A DNA stretch of 36,637 bases, from assembly GCA_007121025.1 (NCBI GenBank), contig SKMO01000030.1, forward strand, positions 1 to 36,637, given 5' to 3'. Numbering within the stretch: the stretch's first letter is position 1; every line of letters starts with the position of its first letter. Positions 21,822 to 30,302 of this stretch are shown one piece after another. Both the position numbers and the translations under genes were made by a program. Under the pieces are notes generated by a model that saw only the letters and a list, made by a program, of their open reading frames with translations, was not told where the DNA came from and ran no database searches. Origin of the DNA: Bacillota bacterium. Its GTDB lineage: Bacteria > Bacillota > TC1 > UBA5767.

Positions 21822-22478
21822 TCAGGATGTTTTGGTCGGTTGACCATAAGTTGAAAATTTGGCAAGGACGTCATCCATCTGTTCTTCAGTCAGAATGTTG
21901 GGTTCGCCAACGGCGAGCGCCCGCCAGTAGATTTCCGCGCAGAGTTCGATCTCTTCGGCAGCGCTGAATGCATATCCAATGGTTCCTCCAGCGGTCAGCA
22001 GGCCGTGATTCGCCAGCAGAACCCCATAGTAGCCGTCCATGGCCTCACAGGCGAATTGCGCCAGCTCCTGGCTGCCAAACGTCGCATAAGGGGCCAGTGG
22101 GATCTTGTTTCCCCCGCCAAATCCCACCAGATAATGAGCTGCCGGCAGTTCGCGCCCCAGGCAGGCCAGAGTGGTGGAATACACGGAGTGGGTATGGATG
22201 ACCGCATTGATGTCCGTACGGTTCTGATAGAGGATCCGGTGCATGTTGTGTTCGCTGGACGGTTTGCTCCGCCCGTCAACGATGTTGCCATCAAGGTCCA
22301 TCACAACCACATCAATTGCAGTGATGTCTTTGTATTCGACGCCGCTGGGCTTGATCGCATAAAGACCTTTCTCCCGGTCAAAGATGCTGAGATTTCCGCC
22401 GGTTCCAGTGGTGAGTCTCGATTCGATCAGTTTACGGCCAAAGACGACAATTTGCTCCCGTTCGGTCTGTAAAAGCAT
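21822..22478 (-). CDS. Class II aldolase / L-fuculose-phosphate aldolase-like protein
   Basis: A 218-residue zinc enzyme of the class II aldolase/adducin family. TGTGGNLS (phosphate-binding loop), the catalytic acid E76 (PSSEHNMH) and zinc ligands H95-x-H97 (HTHS) and H157 (ANHGLL) match E. coli FucA E73, H92, H94 and H155 in order and spacing. Reactions in this family include cleavage of fuculose, rhamnulose or methylthioribulose 1-phosphates to DHAP and an aldehyde, and epimerisation of pentulose 5-phosphates. No sugar kinase or isomerase is nearby to tell which. ATG 22478 has AGGAGG 5 nt upstream; the longer frame to 22562 runs through the promoter region. TATAAT on the minus strand at 22566-22561 may be its -10. 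Confidence 0.87.
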   Translation of the reverse strand: MLLQTEREQIVVFGRKLIESRLTTGTGGNLSIFDREKGLYAIKPSGVEYKDITAIDVVVMDLDGNIVDGRSKPSSEHNMHRILYQNRTDINAVIHTHSVYSTTLACLGRELPAAHYLVGFGGGNKIPLAPYATFGSQELAQFACEAMDGYYGVLLANHGLLTAGGTIGYAFSAAEEIELCAEIYWRALAVGEPNILTEEQMDDVLAKFSTYGQPTKTS

Positions 22479-22593
22479 GGGAACCTCCTTTTCTGGCGGA
22501 TTGGCAGAAAACAGTGCATTGTTCTGTTGTACAATGTAAGAAACCATCCGCACACACACCATTATATCGGATATCTGTTAAAGGGGAAGAACG

Positions 22594-22863
22594 ATGATCA
22601 TTGAATTGTACAGCATGATCCGCCACCTGACCGGATCAAAGGAAATCAGGGTCGAAAAAAATACGCTGGAAGAGGCGTTGATCCAATTGGCCCGGGAACA
22701 CCCTGAAACCTTTGGTGCATCCGTGTATCACCCGGAAACGGGACTCAAATCGGGGGTTGTGATCCTGTATCACGGAAAGAACATGAACAGCCCGGAGGGA
22801 CTGAAGACGACCATACCTTTGAAAGACCGGGTCGCCATTTTTTCGAGCATTGAGGGGGGATAG
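22594..22863 (+). CDS. MoaD/ThiS-like ubiquitin-fold sulfur carrier
   Basis: An 89-residue beta-grasp protein ending in the di-glycine required for adenylation and thiocarboxylation (IEGG). The order of segments, MIIELYSMIRHLTGSKEIRV, a central helix (LEEALIQLAREHPETF), and DRVAIFSSIEGG, is that of MoaD, the small subunit of molybdopterin synthase; the tail is like MoaD rather than ThiS. No moaE, moeB, thiF or thiG lies in the window, so it is an orphan whose partner must be elsewhere. Alternative uses of such carriers include tungsten cofactor, tRNA thiolation or amino-acid sulfur transfer. Transcribed divergently from the aldolase gene; AAGGGG precedes ATG. Confidence 0.82.
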   Translation: MIIELYSMIRHLTGSKEIRVEKNTLEEALIQLAREHPETFGASVYHPETGLKSGVVILYHGKNMNSPEGLKTTIPLKDRVAIFSSIEGG

Positions 22864-22975
22864 GCAGGGAGCGTCCCTTTCAGCGGGATGCCGGCTGTCG
22901 ATGTGATGTGACATTGACAAAGACCAACGCATACAATCGACGGATTCATGTGCCAGAAAAGTATTTATCTCTCAG

Positions 22976-23013
22976 AATAACCCCCCGGATTCATTTGAAT
23001 CCGGGGGGTTATT
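22976..23013. terminator. Bidirectional terminator, 17-bp perfect stem
   Basis: AATAACCCCCCGGATTC (22976-22992), loop ATTT, and its exact complement (22997-23013). It serves moaD-like on + and the aminotransferase on -, whose stop codon begins at its edge. The interval 22864-22975 holds nothing else I can recognise. Confidence 0.88.
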
Positions 23014-24188
23014 TAAAGCTTTCTGACAGCCGTTTCAATCCGGTTGAGCGCTTCCTGAAGATTTTCCACTGAATTGGCGTAAGACAGTCGGATGTAGCCC
23101 TCGCCATGTTCTCCGAATGTGGAACCGGGCAAAGTGGCGACCTGCGCCTCATCCAGCAGGTAATCAGTCATTTCCTGGCTGCTCAGCCCGAAAGAACCGA
23201 TGTTCGGAAAGGCATAAAAAGCTCCGGAGGGCTGGACGCAGCGTATTCCAGTGATGCTGTTGAGGCCTTCGATCATGACGTCACGCCGCTTGCGAAATTC
23301 CTGGATCATGTCAGTGACGGCTGTCTGGTCACCGGTGAGTGCTTCAATGCCAGCCATCTGTGTGAATGATGCGGTACAAGAATTTGAACTGACAATGAGT
23401 GGGTTGAAGATGGCTGCCGCTTCCTGAGACATCACCCCATACCCCAGTCTCCAGCCGGTCATGGCGTAGGTCTTTGAAAAACCGTCAAGAATGATTGTTT
23501 TTTCCTGCATCCCGGGCAGTGATGCGATGGACACCGGGGTTTCCTCCGTGTAGATCATCCGGTCGTAAATTTCGTCCGAAAGGATCATGAGATCCCGGTC
23601 GCGAACCAGGTCTGCCACCCCCTCGAGGTCTTCCCGTGTCAGAACCCCGCCGGTGGGATTCTGGGGAGAGTTGAGGATGAGTAGTTTGGTTTTGCTGCTC
23701 AGCCGCTCTTCCAAATCGGTCAGACTGAATCTGAAATTCGATTCTTCAGTCATGGGAAGTGGCACGGGGATGCCTCCGACGAACCGGGTCATGGCTTCGT
23801 AGATCATGAACCCCGGGGATGGAATAATCACCTCGTCTCCCGGATTGACCAGCGACAAAATGGTGTAAAACAGGATAGGCTTTGCGCCCGGTGTGACGAC
23901 AATGTTTGAAGCGTCGACCTGGATATTCTTGTAGGAGGACACGTACTTGGCAATGATTTCCCTGAACGCAGGAAGGCCCAGAGCCGGACCGTAGTGGGTA
24001 AAGCCGTCCTCCATCGCCTGCATTCCGGCCCGGACAATGTTTTCCGGAGTGTCAAAATCAGGTTCTCCAAGCTCCAGATGAATGACCTTAAGGCCTCTGT
24101 CTTCATACTGTTTGGCTTTTTGCTTGATTTCAAAACCGGAAACAATATGGATGTCCTGCGCCTGGGGAGTGAATAGATGCTTGATCAT
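23013..24188 (-). CDS. Class I/II pyridoxal-phosphate aminotransferase
   Basis: A 391-residue fold-type-I aminotransferase of the aspartate/aromatic family (group I-gamma). LELGEPDFDTPENI and HYGPALGLPAFR are N-terminal signatures, VTPGAKPILFY is the phosphate-cup region and NSPQNPTGGVLT the PLP ring-binding Asn. LSDEIYDRMIY contributes Asp and Tyr, DGFSKTYAMTGWRLGY holds the Schiff-base K239, and YIRLSYANS the substrate-carboxylate Arg. The substrate cannot be told from sequence; aspartate, alanine or aromatic acids are all possible. The AAGGAG ribosome site is about 12 nt before ATG, longer than elsewhere here. It is apparently monocistronic. Confidence 0.92.
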   Translation of the reverse strand: MIKHLFTPQAQDIHIVSGFEIKQKAKQYEDRGLKVIHLELGEPDFDTPENIVRAGMQAMEDGFTHYGPALGLPAFREIIAKYVSSYKNIQVDASNIVVTPGAKPILFYTILSLVNPGDEVIIPSPGFMIYEAMTRFVGGIPVPLPMTEESNFRFSLTDLEERLSSKTKLLILNSPQNPTGGVLTREDLEGVADLVRDRDLMILSDEIYDRMIYTEETPVSIASLPGMQEKTIILDGFSKTYAMTGWRLGYGVMSQEAAAIFNPLIVSSNSCTASFTQMAGIEALTGDQTAVTDMIQEFRKRRDVMIEGLNSITGIRCVQPSGAFYAFPNIGSFGLSSQEMTDYLLDEAQVATLPGSTFGEHGEGYIRLSYANSVENLQEALNRIETAVRKL

Positions 24189-24304
24189 CGGTTAATCAGA
24201 CTCCTTTTCGATCGAAGGGTATAGGTTCAATGGTGTAACCTAAATGACATTTTATATCATAATGGAACCAATGAAAACCTTCTGTTGCGATTTCAGATGA
24301 ATTC

Positions 24305-24363
24305 TTGCCCAGACCTTGCCCAGAATTGATATCCAGGAGTATGGAACATTTGTCGTGAATGTT
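24305..24363 (+). promoter_or_regulatory. Direct repeat and inverted repeat upstream of the ABC export operon
   Basis: CTTGCCCAGA occurs at 24304-24313 and again at 24315-24324, an 11-bp period. Downstream, AACATT (24345-24350), 7 nt, AATGTT (24358-24363) form an inverted repeat of the size bound by MarR/TetR-type dimers. Both lie just before the ATPase start at 24396. Confidence 0.5.
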
Positions 24364-24395
24364 TCGTCATGCATTATTGGAAAGGATGTGGGACG

Positions 24396-25088
24396 ATGTA
24401 TGGAAAAATCGAAGTGAGCGGTCTGAAACATTCCTTTCAGATGGGAAAACTGCAGGTTCCGGTCCTTCATGGGATCGATTTGACCGTGGATTCGGGGGCG
24501 TTTATAGCATTGTGCGGCGCTTCCGGGTCTGGAAAATCAACACTCTTGAATCTGATTGGCGGACTGATGCAGCCGACTGAAGGGTCGATTCTGGTGGATG
24601 GACAGGACATCACAGGGCTCAGTGAAAACAAACTGTGTCTGTTTCGAAGGGACAATATTGGGTTTATTTTTCAATCGTACAATCTGATGCCGTACCTGAC
24701 AGCCCTGGAAAACGTGGAACTGCCTCTCGTTTTTTCGCGGGTGGCGGAGGAAAAACGAAGGGCCATGGCGGTTGAAGCGCTGGAACAGGTGGGCTTGGCA
24801 GACCGGATGGATCACCGTCCGGGAGAACTATCCGGAGGCCAGCAACAGCGGGCCAGCATTGCCCGTTCGCTGGTCACAAAACCCCGGGTGATCCTGGCAG
24901 ATGAACCCACAGGAAATCTGGACAGCCAGACGGGCAGTGAGATTATGCTGCTTCTGAAGGAGCTGAACCGGGAAAACGCAAGCACATTTCTGATTGTGAC
25001 CCATGATTTGCACCTGGCTGAAATCTGCGGCCGGACGGTCTACCTCAAAGACGGTCTGATTGTCGATGAGCAGGAGGTGGCCCAATGA
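24396..25088 (+). CDS. ABC transporter ATP-binding protein, MacB/LolD type
   Basis: A 230-residue ABC ATPase with Walker A GASGSGKST, Q-loop IFQSYNLMPYLTALENV, signature [13 protein letters not shown], Walker B VILADEPTGNLDSQTG and H-loop VTHD. The LADEPTGNLD wording and the short linker NLMP-LTALENVELP place it with the MacB/LolD/FtsE-like group that pairs with FtsX-type permeases. It hydrolyses ATP in the cytoplasm to drive the neighbouring permease. The start ATG 24396 follows AAAGGA; the upstream in-frame ATG 24369 has no ribosome site. Its stop overlaps the permease start (ATGA, 25085-25088). Confidence 0.95.
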   Translation: MYGKIEVSGLKHSFQMGKLQVPVLHGIDLTVDSGAFIALCGASGSGKSTLLNLIGGLMQPTEGSILVDGQDITGLSENKLCLFRRDNIGFIFQSYNLMPYLTALENVELPLVFSRVAEEKRRAMAVEALEQVGLADRMDHRPGELSGGQQQRASIARSLVTKPRVILADEPTGNLDSQTGSEIMLLLKELNRENASTFLIVTHDLHLAEICGRTVYLKDGLIVDEQEVAQ

Positions 25089-26431
25089 GGACCAGAGACG
25101 GGATCAGAATGTCTGTCCGAAACCTGAAAAAACGTAAGGGACGAACCATCCTGACGGCACTGGGGGTGTCCATCGGGACGGCAGCCATTGTGTGCATGGT
25201 GGCCCTGGGAATTGGACTGCAGAGAACGGCCACTGAGTCCCTGGGAGACTTCGGGGACCTGAGCATCTTACAGGTGCACCCCAACTGGGAAAACGTTCCG
25301 GGAGGGCGTGTGGATGAGTTCTCTCAGCCCAAGATCCGGCAGGGAGACATTGATGCCCTGGAACAGCTTTCCGGAGTGCAGGCCGTCATGCCGTCTGTCG
25401 GCTTTTACGGAATGGCCGAAGTACAACTGGGCCGCCAGTGGAATCAGCCCAACATCACGGGACTGGATTTCAGCAAAGCGGATGCTTTCGGGTATACACT
25501 GGGTGAAGGATCCATGGCGGACGGAAGTCCCCGCGAAGTCCTTGTGTCATATCATTTTCCGTCAAGCTTCTATGAAAAAACCCGGTCGCGTCCAAGCCGG
25601 ACCGATGACGTTGTGGATCCGGGGATGCACATGGAGATGTCTGTGGGAAACGGCATGGACAGGATCCCTGTTGTGGGTCGCAACATTACAGTGACGCTGG
25701 AACAGTATCTGGGGGAAGGTGAGGTTCGCCGGAAAAACTATCAGTTTCGGATTGCCGGTGTGATGGCAGACGGTTCAGGGGACTGGGGAAATGTGCTATA
25801 CGTTCCGCTGGATGTGGTGCAGGAGATGCGTGTCTGGCAGGGAGATGAAAAAGCAGCCGGCGGGCGTCAGGCTCCGGAAACCGGGTACGACAGCGTGCGG
25901 ATCAAGGTTGCCGGGAACGACCAGGTGACAGAGGTGGTGGAGGGCGTCCGCGGTCTTGGTTTGCAGACCTGGTCACCAACCGATATGCTGGAGGAACTGA
26001 ACCGGTTCTTCCTGATGGTCCAGCTGATCCTTGGAGGCATTGGGTCAGTGGCCCTTCTGGTGGCAACCATCGGGATTATCAACACCATGATTATGGCGAT
26101 TCTGGAAAGGAACCGGGAGATCGGTGTGATGAAAGTGCTGGGAGCGACCCTGCCGAATGTCAAGTTTCTGTTTCTGACGGAGGCAGCGATTATCGGCTTG
26201 CTTGGTGGATTGTGGGGACTGTTGTCAAGTCTGGTGCTGGTGAGAGTGATCAATCTGGTGGGGCGAAGCGTTATCCCCGGTGCTGAAGCGAACACCAGCC
26301 TGGCCATTATTCCCCCCTGGTTGGTATTGTTTGCTCTAAGCTTTTCCATTCTGATCGGGCTGCTGGCCGGTCTCTACCCAGCAGCCCGTGCAGCAAGGAT
26401 CAGCCCGATGGAAGCCATCCGCAATGAATGA
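25085..26431 (+). CDS. FtsX/MacB-type ABC permease
   Basis: A 448-residue permease. One helix at about residues 20-42 (ILTALGVSIGTAAIVCMVAL) is followed by a large extracytoplasmic domain of about 240 residues (MacB-PCD type, beginning LQVHPNWENVPG). Three C-terminal helices form the FtsX domain (SVALLVATIGIINTMIMAIL, LRVI region, LALSFSILIGLLAGLYPA), ending with the conserved ARAARISPMEAIR. The conserved coupling sequence ERNREIGVMKVLGA contacts the ATPase. MacB-type pumps are mechanotransmitters that push substrates through an adaptor rather than moving them across the membrane. Overlaps the ATPase gene by 4 nt and precedes the adaptor gene by 11 nt. Confidence 0.93.
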   Translation: MRTRDGIRMSVRNLKKRKGRTILTALGVSIGTAAIVCMVALGIGLQRTATESLGDFGDLSILQVHPNWENVPGGRVDEFSQPKIRQGDIDALEQLSGVQAVMPSVGFYGMAEVQLGRQWNQPNITGLDFSKADAFGYTLGEGSMADGSPREVLVSYHFPSSFYEKTRSRPSRTDDVVDPGMHMEMSVGNGMDRIPVVGRNITVTLEQYLGEGEVRRKNYQFRIAGVMADGSGDWGNVLYVPLDVVQEMRVWQGDEKAAGGRQAPETGYDSVRIKVAGNDQVTEVVEGVRGLGLQTWSPTDMLEELNRFFLMVQLILGGIGSVALLVATIGIINTMIMAILERNREIGVMKVLGATLPNVKFLFLTEAAIIGLLGGLWGLLSSLVLVRVINLVGRSVIPGAEANTSLAIIPPWLVLFALSFSILIGLLAGLYPAARAARISPMEAIRNE

Positions 26432-26442
26432 GGAGGAAAGTC

Positions 26443-28029
26443 ATGAATAATGTCAAACAATGGGGCCGAAGTATCAAAGAGGCTTCCTGGAAGAAAAAAG
26501 CAGCCGGTGTGGGGTTTCTGGTGATCTTTGCCGGAGCCGGCTGGCTTCTCAATGCACAGGGAGGCGATGTTCCTCAGGAGTGGAGTGAGGAAATGCCCGT
26601 GATTGAAGTGGCTGTGGACAGGGGAGATGTTCGTCAGACCATTTATGTTGCCGGGAACGCACTGGCGGAAAGTGAAGAACGGATAGCCGCGGTTTCCGGT
26701 GCCAGGGTTCGCAGGGTGCACGTCCGGGAAGGACAACAGGTGCAGCCTGGCGATCTGTTGTATGAACTGGATGACACCGATGCGCGGCTGGCGTACCAGG
26801 CTGCCCAGATTCAATATGAGAAGCAGCAGTCTGAATTCAGGGAGGCAACCGGGGAAACAGCGGGAGATCCCCGAATCCTCACCGGGGGTTCCGGTGTCAT
26901 CACCGCCATGAATGTCAGCCCGGGCGACAGTGTGACGCCGGATACCGTGGTGGCCACCCTTCAGAACCGGGAAACACTGGTGCTGCGACAGGCCATGAAT
27001 GTCAATGATGTCCGTCGTCTGTCAGTGGGTGACCAGGTCCAGGTGTTCCTGCCTGCGTATATTTCTTTCCTGGAGGCAAAGGTGGCTGAGATTGATGCCA
27101 TGGACTCTCCGGGTTCCAGCGGGGGCATCCTGCGCTACGTGACACTTGCGGTTTCCAATCCCGGAGGACTGAAAGAGGGAGACAAGGCAAAACTCCAGAC
27201 AGATGTTGGGGGCCGGACCATTTCGGCCATGGACATGGGAGAGCTGACATACCGGGATCCGGTGGAGATCCGGGCAGGCGTACGCGGGGTCGTGTCATCA
27301 AGGCACCGCAGCAAGGATGACCTTGTGGGAAGTGGAACCCTTCTCTACACCATTGAAGAGGACAGCCAAGACCTGCGTGACCGGGAACTGTCTCTGGAAC
27401 TAGAACGAAGCCGGCTGGGCCTGGAGGAGGCCCGAAAGGCGCTGAATGAAACGAAGGTGCGCACCTCAGTTTCCGGTCAGGTGATCGAACTCAATGTCCG
27501 GGATGGAGAATTTCCGGATGCGTCCGTTCCGGCTGCAGTGATCAGCAGCACAGGGCGGCTGAAGATGCGCGTTGTGGTCGATGAGTTTGATGTGGCCAGG
27601 ATCTTTGAAGGACAGCCTGCGGAGGTGTATTTCAATGCATTTGGCAATGAGCTGTTTGGGGGCGTGGTCAGTTTTGTTTCCCGCAGCGGGACATCCGAAA
27701 GTGGGAATGTCAATTTCAGGGCGGAAATTACAATTGAGGCAGACGAGCGTGTGCTTCCGGGAATGAGTGGCGATGCGGACATCTTTGTTGAGATGAAGGA
27801 AAATGTGGTCCGTGTCCCCCGTGATGAGATCACCATTCTGGAGGATGGCCTTGGCGTGGTGCAGATCAAGCAGCCCGATGGCTCTGTCGAACCAAAGGAA
27901 GTCCGGACGGGGGTTGAGGGTGATCAGTTTATTGAGATCATCGAAGGCCTTCAGGAAGGAGATACGATCGTATCACATTCTTCCGTAGGAGCGATGGGAA
28001 TGCATGGACGTACAGAAATGTTCTTTTAA
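26443..28029 (+). CDS. Membrane-fusion (HlyD/MacA-like) adaptor with two adaptor units in tandem
   Basis: A 528-residue protein with one N-terminal membrane helix (about residues 20-40, KAAGVGFLVIFAGAGWLL). Unit 1 has lipoyl half-motif RVRRVHVREGQQVQPGDLL (about 88-106), a second half SGVITAMNVSPGDSVTP (about 149) and barrel LVLRQAMNVNDVRRLSVG (about 180). Unit 2 repeats the plan: RGVVSSRHRS (about 281), a short helical hairpin, SGQVIELNVRDGEF (about 344), barrel LKMRVVVDEFDVARIFEG (about 374), then a membrane-proximal domain (VPRDEITILEDG). Most adaptors carry one unit. In this monoderm setting it would bridge the permease and the wall side. GAGGAGGAAAG lies before ATG 26443, preferred over ATG 26428. 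Confidence 0.82.
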   Translation: MNNVKQWGRSIKEASWKKKAAGVGFLVIFAGAGWLLNAQGGDVPQEWSEEMPVIEVAVDRGDVRQTIYVAGNALAESEERIAAVSGARVRRVHVREGQQVQPGDLLYELDDTDARLAYQAAQIQYEKQQSEFREATGETAGDPRILTGGSGVITAMNVSPGDSVTPDTVVATLQNRETLVLRQAMNVNDVRRLSVGDQVQVFLPAYISFLEAKVAEIDAMDSPGSSGGILRYVTLAVSNPGGLKEGDKAKLQTDVGGRTISAMDMGELTYRDPVEIRAGVRGVVSSRHRSKDDLVGSGTLLYTIEEDSQDLRDRELSLELERSRLGLEEARKALNETKVRTSVSGQVIELNVRDGEFPDASVPAAVISSTGRLKMRVVVDEFDVARIFEGQPAEVYFNAFGNELFGGVVSFVSRSGTSESGNVNFRAEITIEADERVLPGMSGDADIFVEMKENVVRVPRDEITILEDGLGVVQIKQPDGSVEPKEVRTGVEGDQFIEIIEGLQEGDTIVSHSSVGAMGMHGRTEMFF

Positions 28030-28030
28030 G

Positions 28031-28056
28031 AAAAGCCGGGCGGTGCCCGGCTTTTT
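28031..28056 (+). terminator. Intrinsic terminator after the ABC export operon
   Basis: AAAAGCCGGGC (28031-28041), loop GGT, GCCCGGCTTTT (28045-28055) plus T. It begins 2 nt after the adaptor stop codon. Confidence 0.92.
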
Positions 28057-28080
28057 CCTGGCGGGCCCGAGGAATGGGGG

Positions 28081-28109
28081 TTGTGGAGACGCATGAATAC
28101 TGGAATAAT
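28081..28109 (+). promoter_or_regulatory. Promoter of the tex-rsmA unit
   Basis: TTGTGG (28081-28086), 17-bp spacer, AATAAT (28104-28109) with an extended -10 TG (28101-28102). Expected start is near 28116, leaving a leader of about 48 nt that contains a CCGGA/TCCGG hairpin. Confidence 0.6.
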
Positions 28110-28163
28110 GGAAAGGGCCGGAGGTTTTCCGGTCGATGACAGGAATCATGAGGTGGACACAGC

Positions 28164-30302
28164 GTGAACATAGTCAAACAGATTGCCGGGGAACTGGGTG
28201 TCAGCACGGAAAGAGTCAGTCAGGCCGTTGCTCTTCTTGATGAAGGCAACACAGTGCCCTTTATCGCCCGGTACCGTAAAGAGATGACAGGATCCTTGGA
28301 AGACGAACAGTTGCGCAACATCGAGGAGAGACTCGTTTATCTGAGGAATCTTGAACGCAGAAGAGAAGAGGTCCGAACGTTTCTTCAGGAAAACGGCTTG
28401 CTGACCGGGGATCTGGGCCGCATGCTGGACGCTTCACGAACGCTGGTTGAAGTTGAAGACATTTACCTTCCGTATCGCCCCAAACGGGTAACCCGGGCCT
28501 CCAAAGCCCGGGAACAGGGGTTGGAACCGCTGGCAAGCACCATGTTGACAGCCAAGGTGGGTGACCGGCTGGAGATCCTGAAGACGTTCGTAAACCCGCA
28601 ACTGGGTGTAGGCAGTCCTGACGAGGCACTGCAAGGGGCCAGAGACATTTTGGCCGAACGGTTTTCTGAAGACCCCAGGATCCGCCGGTTTTCCCGGGAA
28701 CAGGCCTTTTCCCGGGGGACTCTGACGGCAGAGCCCAGGAAGAAAACGCAGGAGCGAAACCCCTATGAAGCGTACTACGGGTTTTCCCAGCCTGTCGCCC
28801 AACTGGCCCCACACCGGGTGCTGGCGCTTAACCGGGGTGAGCAGGAGAACTTTTTGACAGTGAAGCTGACTCTTCCGGAACTGGATATCATGAACCGGAT
28901 GCTCAAGAGCCATGTTCAGGAGAAAGTTCTTTTTCTGTCAGAGATTAAGCTTGCGGTATTTGATGGTTTCAAGAGGCTTTTGGCTCCGGCGGTTGAGCGG
29001 GAAGTGCGGGCAGAGCTGACGGTTTTGGGAGAGCAAAGCGCCATCCGTGTGTTCGGGGCCAACCTGAAGAAACTTCTTCTTCAACCCCCCGTCCGTGGCC
29101 GTCGGGTGCTTGGATTTGATCCGGCGTTCAGGACGGGGTGCAAGCTGGCCTGCGTGGATGAGGCAGGGAACCTGCTGGCCTACGATGTGATCTATCCAAC
29201 ACCGCCAGAGTCACGAATCATGGAAAGCAAGGAGACCCTGAAACAGATGATCCGCCAACACGGCGTGGATCTGATTTCCCTGGGAAATGGGACAGCCTGC
29301 CGGGAAAGCGAGGAATTCCTGGAACAGGTTCTTCAGGAGCTGGATATGCCGGTGGTGTACACGATCACCAGTGAAGCCGGTGCGTCGGTGTATTCGGCGT
29401 CGGCTCTGGGAAAGGAAGAGTTTCCGAAACTGGATGTGACATTACGAAGTGCAGTGTCGATTGCCCGGCGGGTGATCGATCCGCTGGCAGAACTGGTTAA
29501 AATTGATCCCAAGGCCATTGGGGTCGGTCAGTACCAGCATGATGTGAATCAGAAACGGCTCCGGGGAGCATTGGACAATGTCGTGGAAGATTGTGTCAAT
29601 GCGGTGGGAGTGGATGTCAATACCGCATCGGCGGCCCTTCTTGAACGTGTTGCTGGGATCCGACCGACCGTCGCGCAGAGTATTTTGAAGGCTCGAACGG
29701 AGAAGGGAAGATTCCAAAACCGTCAGGAGCTGCTGAAGGTCCGGGGCCTGGGCCCAAAAATGTTTCAGCAGGCAGCCGGTTTTCTGCGGATCAGTGGGGG
29801 AGACCAACCGCTGGATGCCACCGGGGTGCATCCGGAAGCCTATGAAGCAACGCAACGGCTCCTGCAGGAAACGGGTCTGACCATCGGAGACATGAAGACG
29901 CAGGCAGATCATCTGGATGTGCAGGAGTATGCTGCCCGCCTGGGGTTTGGTGAGCCGACGCTTCGTGACATTCTCCTGGAATTGAAAAAGCCCGGGCGTG
30001 ATCCAAGGGACCAGTGTCCGCCCCCCATGTTCCAGTCTGGTGTGACGACGATGGACGATTTGAGGGAGGGCATGTGTCTGAAGGGGGTTGTGCGCAATGT
30101 CGTGGATTTCGGGGCATTTGTGGACATCGGTGTGCATCAGGATGGACTGGTGCACGTCTCTGAACTTTCCGACAGTTTCGTCAAGGATCCGTTCACAGTG
30201 GTCGGTGTCGGCGATCAGGTGGATGTTCGTATTCTGGAGATTGACAAAGAACGTGGCCGCGTCTCGTTGACAATGAAAACCAGTGGAGGGTGCAAACGAT
30301 GA
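28164..30302 (+). CDS. tex: Tex-family RNA-binding transcription accessory protein
   Basis: A 712-residue Tex protein. The start (VKQIAGELGVSTERVSQAVALLDEGNTVPFIARYRKE) matches the Tex N-terminal helical domain. The YqgF/RNaseH-like domain shows LGFDPAFRTGCKLACVD and ISLGNGTACRESEEF. The HhH pair lies around TASAALLERVAGI and FQNRQELLKVRGLGPK, and the C-terminal S1 domain is KGVVRNVVDFGAFVDIGVHQDGLVHVS. Tex binds RNA and affects transcription, related to eukaryotic Spt6. GTG 28164 has GAGGTGG upstream; no in-frame ATG lies between. The stop overlaps the rsmA start. Confidence 0.97.
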   Translation: MNIVKQIAGELGVSTERVSQAVALLDEGNTVPFIARYRKEMTGSLEDEQLRNIEERLVYLRNLERRREEVRTFLQENGLLTGDLGRMLDASRTLVEVEDIYLPYRPKRVTRASKAREQGLEPLASTMLTAKVGDRLEILKTFVNPQLGVGSPDEALQGARDILAERFSEDPRIRRFSREQAFSRGTLTAEPRKKTQERNPYEAYYGFSQPVAQLAPHRVLALNRGEQENFLTVKLTLPELDIMNRMLKSHVQEKVLFLSEIKLAVFDGFKRLLAPAVEREVRAELTVLGEQSAIRVFGANLKKLLLQPPVRGRRVLGFDPAFRTGCKLACVDEAGNLLAYDVIYPTPPESRIMESKETLKQMIRQHGVDLISLGNGTACRESEEFLEQVLQELDMPVVYTITSEAGASVYSASALGKEEFPKLDVTLRSAVSIARRVIDPLAELVKIDPKAIGVGQYQHDVNQKRLRGALDNVVEDCVNAVGVDVNTASAALLERVAGIRPTVAQSILKARTEKGRFQNRQELLKVRGLGPKMFQQAAGFLRISGGDQPLDATGVHPEAYEATQRLLQETGLTIGDMKTQADHLDVQEYAARLGFGEPTLRDILLELKKPGRDPRDQCPPPMFQSGVTTMDDLREGMCLKGVVRNVVDFGAFVDIGVHQDGLVHVSELSDSFVKDPFTVVGVGDQVDVRILEIDKERGRVSLTMKTSGGCKR

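Noticed and set aside
22517-22537. CATTGT-N8-ACAATG inverted repeat in the aldolase/MoaD intergenic region as an operator
   Set aside because: A 6-bp stem in AT-rich sequence is not beyond chance, and no regulator gene lies nearby.
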